A stretch of DNA of 9,523 bases, taken from contig JAQGLD010000107.1 of NCBI GenBank assembly GCA_028293055.1, positions 1-9,523 on the forward strand, in the 5' to 3' direction. A model generated the notes under the pieces. It was not told where the DNA came from. It searched no databases and saw nothing but the letters and a program-made list of their open reading frames with translations. The position numbers and the translations under genes are program-made. How positions within the stretch are numbered: position 1 is the stretch's first letter; each line of letters opens with the position of its first letter. The DNA is from Alphaproteobacteria bacterium. Lineage in GTDB: Bacteria > Pseudomonadota > Alphaproteobacteria > Sphingomonadales > Sphingomonadaceae. Positions 1 to 6,628 of the stretch are shown here, one piece after another.

Positions 1-1645
1 CCGCCTTGAACCAGCCGTCCATCGTCCCGTAGAAGATGAGATCGCCGCCGGTCGCGACCGTGCCCGACCAGATCGGCAGATCCTCCTTGATCTCCCAGGC
101 AGGGCGCCGCATCACCGGGTCCCAGGCGGTCAGCGCGCCGCGATTGCCGCCGGGCCCCGGCTTCATCTTCACCTCGGCGCCAACATAGGGCGTTCCGGAG
201 ATGTAATTCACCTCCAGGTTCATCCAGTCCATGCACAGATTTTCGTGCGGGATGTAGACGAGCCCGGTGCGGGGGCTGAAGCTCGACGGGTTCCAGTCCT
301 TCGATCCGCTCGCGGTCGGGCAGATGTTGCGCACCACCTGGCCGAGCTTGGTCTCCTTGTCCGGATTGATCGTCAGGCGCCCGGTGCGAAGGTCGACCCC
401 GCGCGAGCTGTTGACCGGACCGAACGGATCGGCCGACAGGACCTGGCCGGTCTTGCGGTCGATCACATAGACATAGCCGTTGCGTTCCGGGCGGATCAGT
501 ACCGACCGCATTGCCCCGCCGAACGGCATTTCCAGCAGGATCTGCTCGTTGATCGCGTCATAATCGTGCTGGTCGTGCGGGCTGAACTGATAATACCAGC
601 GGGCCTTGCCGGTGTTGATGTCGCGCGCGAACAGCCCGGCGGTCCATTTATTGTCGCCTGGTCGCTGCAGCGCGTTCCAGGGCCCCGGATTGGCAGTGCC
701 GTAATAGATCGTGCCGACGCTCGGATCGTAGGCGATCCACCCCCACATCGTGCCTCCCCCGATCCGCCAGGCGTCGGCCGGCCATGTCTTGATCCCGAGG
801 TCGCTGCCGCGGTCCGCGGCGTAGAAGGGGCGGAATCCGGCGTCGATGAGTACGTCCTTGTCGGGTCCGGTATGGTAGGCCCGCCAGGCGATCTTGCCGC
901 TGTGCAGGTCGAGCGCGGTGAGCCAGCCGCGCACTCCGAACTCGCCGCCGGAATCACCGACCAGCACCTTGTCGCCGGCGATCAGCGGCGCCATCGTGAT
1001 CGTCTCACCCTTGTTGATGTCTCCGAGCTGCGCCTTCCAGGCCGGCTTGCCGGTCGTGGCATCGAGCGCGATCGTCTGGCCGTCGAGCGTGTTGAACACG
1101 ATCTTGCCGTCGGCGAACGCGGCACCGCGGTTGACCACGTCGCAGCAGGCGACCCCGGCGGCGGCCGGCAGGGGCTTGGGCGCATATTTCCACTTGAGCG
1201 CGCCGCCCCGGGCGAGATCGAGCGCATAGACATAGTTGGGGAAGGCGCTGACCACATACATCGTGGAGCCGACCACGAGAGGCGCGGCCTCCTGGCCCTT
1301 GTCGACCCCGAGCGAGAAGCTGAACACCTCCTCCAGCCGGCCGGCATTGGACGAATTGATCTCGGTCATCGCCGAATAGCGGGTCGCGGCATAATCCTTT
1401 GCTGGCATCAGCCACTGGCCGTCGTCGGCGGGCGAAGCGCTGGGAGTCGCGATCGTACGTCCGGCGCCCGGAGTCGGCGGCGACAGAGCGTGGCCGATAT
1501 CCTTGGCAAGGAACACTTCGCCGGCGGGAACCGCATCCGGCAGAGGCGGGCTCGCGCCCTCGCGATCCGGATAGAGGGCGATCGTCGCCGCAGCCACCGG
1601 CAGCGCGACCAGGGCAAGGCAGATCAGGATCGCTTTCGTCTTCAT
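1..1645 (-). CDS. PQQ-dependent methanol/alcohol dehydrogenase, XoxF-like (3' end outside window)
   Basis: A periplasmic quinoprotein that oxidises a primary alcohol (or aldehyde) and passes electrons from PQQ to a c-type cytochrome. The frame is open for 548 codons from ATG at 1645 to the window edge, with no frameshift. Residues 1-20 form a hydrophobic export signal or anchor. The propeller shows the PQQ-site vicinal cysteines C167-C168 (GVACCDVV), the GEFGVRGW segment with metal ligand E235, the tryptophan-rich MWGWIAYDP stretch, the GTANPGPWN segment with N319, and SPHDQHDYDAINE with catalytic D361 and extra D363. The spacings between E, N and the two Asp (84, 42 and 2) nearly equal those of XoxF. 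MxaF-type calcium enzymes have Ala at the D363 position, so lanthanide use is inferred. About 40 residues after the signal have no counterpart in XoxF. It starts 3 nt after the cytochrome c stop. The true substrate is unknown and the C-terminus is not visible. Confidence 0.93.
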   Translation of the reverse strand, partial: MKTKAILICLALVALPVAAATIALYPDREGASPPLPDAVPAGEVFLAKDIGHALSPPTPGAGRTIATPSASPADDGQWLMPAKDYAATRYSAMTEINSSNAGRLEEVFSFSLGVDKGQEAAPLVVGSTMYVVSAFPNYVYALDLARGGALKWKYAPKPLPAAAGVACCDVVNRGAAFADGKIVFNTLDGQTIALDATTGKPAWKAQLGDINKGETITMAPLIAGDKVLVGDSGGEFGVRGWLTALDLHSGKIAWRAYHTGPDKDVLIDAGFRPFYAADRGSDLGIKTWPADAWRIGGGTMWGWIAYDPSVGTIYYGTANPGPWNALQRPGDNKWTAGLFARDINTGKARWYYQFSPHDQHDYDAINEQILLEMPFGGAMRSVLIRPERNGYVYVIDRKTGQVLSADPFGPVNSSRGVDLRTGRLTINPDKETKLGQVVRNICPTASGSKDWNPSSFSPRTGLVYIPHENLCMDWMNLEVNYISGTPYVGAEVKMKPGPGGNRGALTAWDPVMRRPAWEIKEDLPIWSGTVATGGDLIFYGTMDGWFKA

Positions 1646-1648
1646 CGA

Positions 1649-1978
1649 TCAATCCAGTGTTGCAAGATAGTCGGCGATGGCGAGCGCCTGCCGATCGGTG
1701 AGGCCGGTATCCGGCATGGCGTTTCCGGGCAGCGATTTCTGGGGATGGGCGACCCAGCGGGCGAGGTTGATCCGGTTGTTGACGAAATGGCCGGCGATGA
1801 TCTGCTGCCCGGCAATACCCGCCAGCGAAGGGCCGACCCGGCCGTTCGCCCCGGCCACTCCAGGAACGACATGGCAGGCCGCGCACCTCTCGGCGATCAG
1901 TGCGCGCGCCTCCGCATGGCCTCGGTGCTGACCGCATCCGGCCAGGCCGATTAGGAGAAGCAGGCTCAGCCGGCGCAT
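1649..1978 (-). CDS. small lipoprotein cytochrome c
   Basis: A 109-residue class I c-type cytochrome, probably the electron shuttle between the PQQ dehydrogenase encoded just downstream and the caa3 oxidase encoded just upstream. ATG 1978 is chosen because it begins a short positively charged leader plus hydrophobic stretch that ends in a lipobox (LAGC, Cys15), predicting a lipid-anchored protein. The frame stays open further upstream, but that extension is Arg-rich and unlike protein. The heme motif is CAACH (C32, C35, H36), and the likely axial Met is M88 in PGNAMPD. The second half (NN..L..W..PQ..PG..MP...L....YL.TL) closely resembles the fused cytochrome c domain of the coxB product in the same operon. 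The start overlaps the previous gene by 13 nt. Assignment to cytochrome c is secure; the partner assignment is inferred from position. Confidence 0.9.
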   Translation of the reverse strand: MRRLSLLLLIGLAGCGQHRGHAEARALIAERCAACHVVPGVAGANGRVGPSLAGIAGQQIIAGHFVNNRINLARWVAHPQKSLPGNAMPDTGLTDRQALAIADYLATLD

Positions 1979-2412
1979 CGCGGCACCAGCAGGAAGGCGA
2001 CCAGCGTCAAGGCTGCGGCGACTGCCGAACCGTAACCGAGCGCAATTCCCCACAAGGCGATGAACCGGGTGCGGCCGTGGCCGATCTCGGCGAGCTCGGC
2101 ATGGCCGCCTTCCGCCTCGTCGCGCACCCGGCGAAGCATGATCTGCGCCGAAGCGCCGGCTGCGATCGCGACCAGCAATGCGAGCACGAGCACCGCCATC
2201 GCCCCGGCCCTGGTCCACTCGTAATCGGGGGGCGGCGCGGCCAGCCGCCGGTCGGACGGATAACAGGGCCAGCCGGACAGAATCACTCCGAGGTTGAACT
2301 GGACGAACCAGGCGAGCGGGCCGCCGAACAGGATGAAGAAGGCGCGCGCGCTGGACAGCTTATGCGCGTCGGGCGCCGGATGGTGGCTGAGCGATTCCGG
2401 TCCCTGGCTCAT
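1966..2412 (-). CDS. three-helix membrane protein of the cox cluster, function unknown
   Basis: A 148-residue integral membrane protein I cannot assign to a characterised family. After about 20 polar residues there are three hydrophobic segments: 23-48 (includes FGGPLAWFVQFNLG), 69-92, and 116-143. A Cys-Tyr-Pro motif (GWPCYP, C50) lies just after helix 1, an acidic/His-containing loop (residues 97-112) lies between helices 2 and 3, and a second Cys (C146) is near the end. The start ATG overlaps the coxC stop as ATGA, so translation is probably coupled. The position after subunit III recalls the fourth gene (coxP) of the Bradyrhizobium coxMNOP alternative oxidase operon, but I cannot confirm homology. 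A small oxidase subunit or assembly partner is the most likely role. The two conserved-looking Cys could bind copper or form a disulfide; this is speculative. Confidence 0.82.
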   Translation of the reverse strand: MSQGPESLSHHPAPDAHKLSSARAFFILFGGPLAWFVQFNLGVILSGWPCYPSDRRLAAPPPDYEWTRAGAMAVLVLALLVAIAAGASAQIMLRRVRDEAEGGHAELAEIGHGRTRFIALWGIALGYGSAVAAALTLVAFLLVPRCAG

Positions 2413-3020
2413 TGCGGGAACCCTAGATAGGGCGTGAGATAATAAGTGGCGAAGACGAATAGCCAGACCACGTCGACGAAATGCCAATAGAGGATTCCCG
2501 CCGAAACCGGGATCCAGCGGACCTGGGAGAAGAAACCGGCCGCGGTCCAGGCGGCGAGCGTCAGCAGGATCACCAGTCCGACCAGGACATGGGCCATATG
2601 CAGTCCGGTGGTCACATAATAAAGCGAGGCATAGCTGGATTCGCCCATGCCGTAGGTCTTGACCGACCATTCGTAGGCCTGAACCCCGGCGAAGACCGCG
2701 CCCATCACGAAGGCGCCGAGCAGGCCCGCCACTGCCTGGTGCCGCCGCCCGCGCTCCACTCCCTTCTCTCCCCACCAGGCAGCGCCGCTCGAGGCCAGCA
2801 ACAGCAGGGTGTTGGGCAAGGCAGGGAATAATTTGGGCGCGGGTTCGAGCAGCCAGCCGGGCTGCGCGGTCGCTCCGACATAGAAATAGGCGAAGATCAG
2901 GAAGCCGAACAAGGCGGCCTCGCTTGCGATCAGGGTCGCAACTCCCCACCAGCCCATGCCGGACCGCCCGACCGGGCCGACGGGGAGGGGACCGGGATCC
3001 GCGCAGACCAGCTCAGCCAT
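2409..3020 (-). CDS. coxC: cytochrome c oxidase subunit III (caa3-type, short five-helix form)
   Basis: Subunit III of the heme-copper oxidase; it carries no redox metal and stabilises subunit I in the inner membrane. The 203-residue length fits the bacterial five-helix form that lacks the first two helices of the mitochondrial protein. Predicted helices are at about 25-47, 68-83, 98-118, 133-160 and 177-197. Family landmarks are SEAALFGFLIFAY (33-45), VQAYEW (113-118), TTGLHMAHVLVGL (137-149) and YWHFVDVVWLFVF (178-190). ATG 3020 is preferred because it begins before the first helix and overlaps the coxA stop by 8 nt. Its own stop overlaps the next start as ATGA. Identification is secure from the two C-terminal motifs. 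Confidence 0.95.
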   Translation of the reverse strand: MAELVCADPGPLPVGPVGRSGMGWWGVATLIASEAALFGFLIFAYFYVGATAQPGWLLEPAPKLFPALPNTLLLLASSGAAWWGEKGVERGRRHQAVAGLLGAFVMGAVFAGVQAYEWSVKTYGMGESSYASLYYVTTGLHMAHVLVGLVILLTLAAWTAAGFFSQVRWIPVSAGILYWHFVDVVWLFVFATYYLTPYLGFPQ

Positions 3021-4956
3021 GAGCCGGCTCCGCGCGCTCGAGCAACTTTCGCCGCGGCCACAGCCAGGCGAGCAAGGCGGCGGCGACGATCAGGCCGCCG
3101 GCCGCGCTCAGCCACGGCTGGAAATGCAGCAGGCCGAACAGCAGGACCAGCAGCCCCACGGCAAGCGCGAACGGCCCCACACTGTCCTCGGGCATTTCGA
3201 CGATCCGCTCCGGCTCGGCGTCCATTGGCGAAGTCGCAAGCGCCTCCTTGCCGTGATCGAGCAGCATGCCGCGATGGATCGAGCTGCGCGCTTCCTCCTC
3301 GTCGAGCGCGGCCTCCCACAGGGGATGGCGCGAGGCGATCGTTGGAATCACCGCGAAATTGTAGGGGGGCGGCGGGGACGTGGTCGCCCATTCGAGGGTG
3401 GGTCCGCCCCACGGATCGGGACCTGCCACGGCGCCGCCGCGGCGCGAGCGGGCGACATTGATCAGGAAGAGCAGGACGCCGGCGGCGAATATGTAGCTGC
3501 CGATGCTGATCAACAGGTTGAGCCCATCCCAGCCCATGTGGGCGGGATAGGTGTAGACCCGTCGCGGCATGCCGAGCAGGCCGGTGATGTGCATCGGCAG
3601 GAAGGCGAGGTTGAAGCCGACGAACATCGTCCAGAAATTCCAGCGCCCGAGCCGCTCGTTCAGCAGCCGGCCGGTCATCTTGGGAAACCAGAAGTAGACC
3701 GCCCCGACGACCGGGAAGAGGTTGATCCCGACGATCGTGTAATGGAGGTGCGCGACGATGAAATAGGTGTCGGTCAGCTGCAGGTCGATCGGAACGCTCG
3801 CGGTCATCAGGCCGGAGACCCCGCCGATCACGAACAGAAGGATGGTCGAGGCGAAGAACAGGAAGGCGGTGGTCACCACCGGCCGCCCGAGCCAGATGGT
3901 GGCGAGCCAGGAGGCGAGCGCGATCAGGGACGGGAAGGTGATCGCGAAGGAAGCTGCCGAGAAGAATGACAGGCTGAGCGCCGGCAGTCCGGTGGCGAAC
4001 ATGTGATGGACCCACACGCCGAAGCCGAGGATCATCGTCGCGACCGTGCCCAGGGCGACCAGCGAATAGCCGACCAGGGGCCGGCGGCAGAAGACCGGCA
4101 GCCCGTCCGAGACCATGCCCATGGCGGGAAGCACGATCGCATAGACCCAGGGATGGCCGAACAGCCAGAACAGATGCTGCCACAGCAAGGGCTGGCCGCC
4201 GCCGGCGCTGTCGAAGAAATGGGTGCCGAAGCGCCGGTCCAGCCACAGCATGAAGAAGGCGAGGCTGACCGCAGGCACCACCGCGAGGTTGGCGACGCTC
4301 GCGGTCAGGGTGCCCCAGACCATGATCGGGATGCGATTGATCGACATGCCCGGCGCGCGCATCTTGAAGGCGGTGACGATGAAATTAGCGGCGCCGACGC
4401 TGGTCGAGATGCCGAGCAGGATCATGCCGAGCGCATAATAATCCTGGTTCAGCCCGGGATTATATTCGGCGAGCGCATAGGGGACATAGTTGAACCAGCC
4501 GTCGTTCGGCCCGGCGCCGACCAGGAAGCCGGTGTAGAGGAAGATCGCGGCGGCGAGATAGACCCAGTAGCTGAGCGCGTTGAGCCGAGGGAAGGCCATG
4601 TCGCGGGCCCCGAGCAGCAGGGGCCAAAGATAGTTGGAGAATCCCGACAGGACCGGCGACGCATAGAGGAAGATCATCGTCATCCCGTGCGTCGAGAAGA
4701 GCTGGTTATATTGCTCCGGGGTCAGCAGGCGCCGGTCGGGGCCGGCGAGCTGGAGCCGCATCACCAGCGCCTCGACTCCGCCCGCCGCGAGCAGCAGGAA
4801 GGCAGTGACGATGTAGCGGATTCCGATCTCCTTGTGATCGACCGTGCCGAGGAAGCCGAGCAGGCCGGGTTTGGTCTCCCAGATCGCCTGCAGCCGGGCG
4901 CGCAGCTCGGGGCCGTCGTCCCCGATGACCGGAGTCCGGTAGGCCGGCCGGCTCAT
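3013..4956 (-). CDS. coxA: cytochrome c oxidase subunit I, divergent A-type with atypical proton-channel residues
   Basis: Catalytic subunit that reduces O2 to water at the heme a3-CuB centre in the inner membrane. The 647-residue protein has 12 core helices and keeps every metal ligand: H90 and H405 for low-spin heme, H403 for heme a3, H268 and H317-H318 for CuB, plus Y272, the cross-linked tyrosine. D119 in ARDMAFPRLN matches the D-channel entrance. However, the usual GHPEVY motif reads GHPWVY (W270), there is no YSHPxV replacement, and the K-channel Lys aligns with A346 (FPSLIALASW). T395 replaces the His often found two residues before the DTY motif. Residues 595-635 add two more hydrophobic segments beyond the usual core. 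ATG 4956 overlaps the coxB stop as ATGA; the frame upstream of it is a coxB shadow. Subunit I identity is certain; a non-canonical proton route is inferred. Confidence 0.97.
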   Translation of the reverse strand: MSRPAYRTPVIGDDGPELRARLQAIWETKPGLLGFLGTVDHKEIGIRYIVTAFLLLAAGGVEALVMRLQLAGPDRRLLTPEQYNQLFSTHGMTMIFLYASPVLSGFSNYLWPLLLGARDMAFPRLNALSYWVYLAAAIFLYTGFLVGAGPNDGWFNYVPYALAEYNPGLNQDYYALGMILLGISTSVGAANFIVTAFKMRAPGMSINRIPIMVWGTLTASVANLAVVPAVSLAFFMLWLDRRFGTHFFDSAGGGQPLLWQHLFWLFGHPWVYAIVLPAMGMVSDGLPVFCRRPLVGYSLVALGTVATMILGFGVWVHHMFATGLPALSLSFFSAASFAITFPSLIALASWLATIWLGRPVVTTAFLFFASTILLFVIGGVSGLMTASVPIDLQLTDTYFIVAHLHYTIVGINLFPVVGAVYFWFPKMTGRLLNERLGRWNFWTMFVGFNLAFLPMHITGLLGMPRRVYTYPAHMGWDGLNLLISIGSYIFAAGVLLFLINVARSRRGGAVAGPDPWGGPTLEWATTSPPPPYNFAVIPTIASRHPLWEAALDEEEARSSIHRGMLLDHGKEALATSPMDAEPERIVEMPEDSVGPFALAVGLLVLLFGLLHFQPWLSAAGGLIVAAALLAWLWPRRKLLERAEPAHG

Positions 4957-5909
4957 TTCAAGGTTCCGAGATAGGCGGTGAGGTCGTTGAGCTGGGCTGC
5001 GTCGAGATGCTGGTTGGGCATCTGGGTTCCGGGCTTGCGGGCCTGGGGGTCCTCGATCCAGCCGCGTAGCGAGCCGGGATTGTTGGGGAGCTGCGCCGCG
5101 GCGATGGTCGCCCGGCTCATCAGATGAGTGAGGTCCGGGGCGGAACCGGCCCCGGCGATCGTGCCGCGAACGCTGTGGCAAAGCGAACAGCGATATTCGA
5201 CGATCGCCAGCCCGCGAACCTGCTCGGTCGTGACCGGCCGCGGCGCGCTGCGCAGCTGGCCGCGGCGCCACGCCTCGAAATCGGCTGGCGACTGCGCGAC
5301 CACCTCGAACCCCATGCGGGCATGCTCTGCGCCACAGAATTCGGCGCATTGGCCGCGAAACCGGCCTGGCCGGCTCGCCTCCAGCCAGGTCACATTGTTC
5401 TGGCCCGGGATCGCGTCGGTCTTGCCCGAGAGCGAAGGGACCCAGAAGCTGTGGATCACATCCGGGCTGTTCAGCCTGACGAGCACTTTCGCGCCGACCG
5501 GAATGTGGATCTCGTTGGCGGTGGTGAACGTGTCGGACGGCAGCGCCCCGCGGTAGCGGATTCGCCACCAAAATTGCTGGGGCGTCACATCGAGGACCAA
5601 AGCCGGATGGGCCGGCGGCACTCCGGTGCGCGCGATCGCGATCATCGTCCAGACCAGCATCACCGCGATCGGTACCGCGGCCAGGATCAAGGAGACGAAG
5701 ATCCAGCGCAGGCCATTGCCGCCGCGGATCACCGCCTGCGCGGCGACGACATCGCCCTCCGCCCGGCCGCGCCGAACCGCAGCGACGATCAGCGCAGCAA
5801 AGATCAGGCAGGTGGCGGTCGAGACGATCAGTGCGAACCAGGTCAGCGGCACCACTTGATGGGCCTTGCTTCCCGCGCTGCCGAGATAGGAGAGCGGCGC
5901 ACCGCTCAC
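4953..5909 (-). CDS. coxB: cytochrome c oxidase subunit II with fused cytochrome c domain (caa3-type)
   Basis: Electron-entry subunit of the oxidase: the fused heme c passes electrons to CuA and on to subunit I. The 318-residue protein has two membrane helices (about 20-45 and 68-93), then a periplasmic cupredoxin domain, then cytochrome c. Aromatic QFWWRIRY (111-118) holds the conserved Trp of the electron path. CuA ligands are H153 (DVIHSFWVPSL), C188, E190, C192, H196 and M199 (CAEFCGAEHARM). The heme c motif is CSLCH (C241, C244, H245), with likely axial M297 in GTQMPN. The start is GTG at 5909, which overlaps the ctaG stop as GTGA; no ATG lies between it and the first helix. No clear cleavable signal is visible before helix 1. 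The fused cytochrome marks this as caa3-type rather than plain aa3. Identification is secure. Confidence 0.96.
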   Translation of the reverse strand: MSGAPLSYLGSAGSKAHQVVPLTWFALIVSTATCLIFAALIVAAVRRGRAEGDVVAAQAVIRGGNGLRWIFVSLILAAVPIAVMLVWTMIAIARTGVPPAHPALVLDVTPQQFWWRIRYRGALPSDTFTTANEIHIPVGAKVLVRLNSPDVIHSFWVPSLSGKTDAIPGQNNVTWLEASRPGRFRGQCAEFCGAEHARMGFEVVAQSPADFEAWRRGQLRSAPRPVTTEQVRGLAIVEYRCSLCHSVRGTIAGAGSAPDLTHLMSRATIAAAQLPNNPGSLRGWIEDPQARKPGTQMPNQHLDAAQLNDLTAYLGTLK

Positions 5910-6628
5910 GCCAGCGCCTCGTCATGGCGGCCCCAGGCGAAGCGCGCCGACTGCAGCGCCACGACCATGAACAGGAAGATACCGGGAACCCACATGATCG
6001 TCCCGCCGAGCTGCTGGTCCTCGAGCGGCGACAGGCCCCAGGCCGCGGTCGTCAGATAATGGGCGGCGAACATCGGCCGGCCGGCCAGGCCGAGCACTGC
6101 GCCGAGCAGGCCCATCTGCATCGAGGTCAGCGTCCCCGCGAGGATTCGCGATCCAGCGCCGTCCGCCTCGGGACGGAGCAAGGCGGTCCACAGCCAGATC
6201 GCGCTTCCGAACAGGCTGACATGCATTGCCCAATAGACGATCGGCGAGGCGAAGGTCGCCGCATAGGGGACCGGCATGTGCCACAGCCAGAGCAGCAGCA
6301 TGAAGGCGGTGGCGGCCGGCCAGGCATGACCGGTCCGGCCCGGAAGTCCGCGGGCGATCAGGGGCGCGGCAATCAGCACCAGCACCATGTGCTGCCCGAC
6401 CCGGGCCGAAAAGAGCGCGACCGAAAGCGCACAGAGCGGCGACAGCAGCGCGGCTGCGGCGACGAGCCAGCCGGCGAGCGGCGCAAGGCGGTGGCCTTGC
6501 CGGACCCGGAGGAGATGGATGGCGGCGATGCCGATCAGGCAGGCAATCAGCCAGGGGTCGAGATTGAACCGTCCGGCGAGCGTGGAGGGAAGAGGAGGGG
6601 CGCCGCAATAAGGTAGCAGAGAGGTCAT
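5906..6628 (-). CDS. ctaG: caa3-type cytochrome c oxidase assembly factor CtaG (Bacillus-type)
   Basis: Polytopic inner-membrane protein of the caa3_CtaG family, needed in Bacillus for formation of active caa3 oxidase and thought to help copper delivery. It is unrelated to the alphaproteobacterial Cox11 protein that is sometimes also called CtaG. The 240 residues contain about seven hydrophobic segments. Family landmarks are VGQHMVLVLIAAPLI (77-91), LWLWHMP (113-119), WAMHVSLF (133-140), the Met-containing SMQMGLLG (169-176) and, most diagnostic, PLEDQQLGGTIMWVPG (201-216). H80, H117, H136 and the Met residues are possible metal-binding side chains. ATG 6628 follows a purine-rich GGGAAGG sequence. 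It is the first gene of the oxidase cluster and its stop overlaps the coxB GTG. No cox11, ctaA or ctaB lies in the window. Confidence 0.93.
   Translation of the reverse strand: MTSLLPYCGAPPLPSTLAGRFNLDPWLIACLIGIAAIHLLRVRQGHRLAPLAGWLVAAAALLSPLCALSVALFSARVGQHMVLVLIAAPLIARGLPGRTGHAWPAATAFMLLLWLWHMPVPYAATFASPIVYWAMHVSLFGSAIWLWTALLRPEADGAGSRILAGTLTSMQMGLLGAVLGLAGRPMFAAHYLTTAAWGLSPLEDQQLGGTIMWVPGIFLFMVVALQSARFAWGRHDEALA

Noticed and set aside
245..1954. Long plus-strand open frame (569 codons) opposite the PQQ dehydrogenase and cytochrome c
   Set aside because: It is antisense to two well-supported genes with intact catalytic motifs, and its translation is Arg/Asp/Gly-rich with no family features; such shadows are common in GC-rich DNA.
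1979..2218. N-terminal extension of the small cytochrome c frame up to 2218
   Set aside because: The extension is Arg-rich and lies out of frame under the three-helix protein gene; the internal ATG 1978 gives a clean lipoprotein signal.
2930..4246. 438-codon minus-strand frame within coxA/coxC
   Set aside because: Overlaps coxA in another frame; the translation is Arg/Pro-rich without membrane character.
4957..5925. Upstream extension of the coxA frame to 5925
   Set aside because: This part is a shadow of coxB in another frame; the start at 4956 matches subunit I N-termini and gives an ATGA junction.
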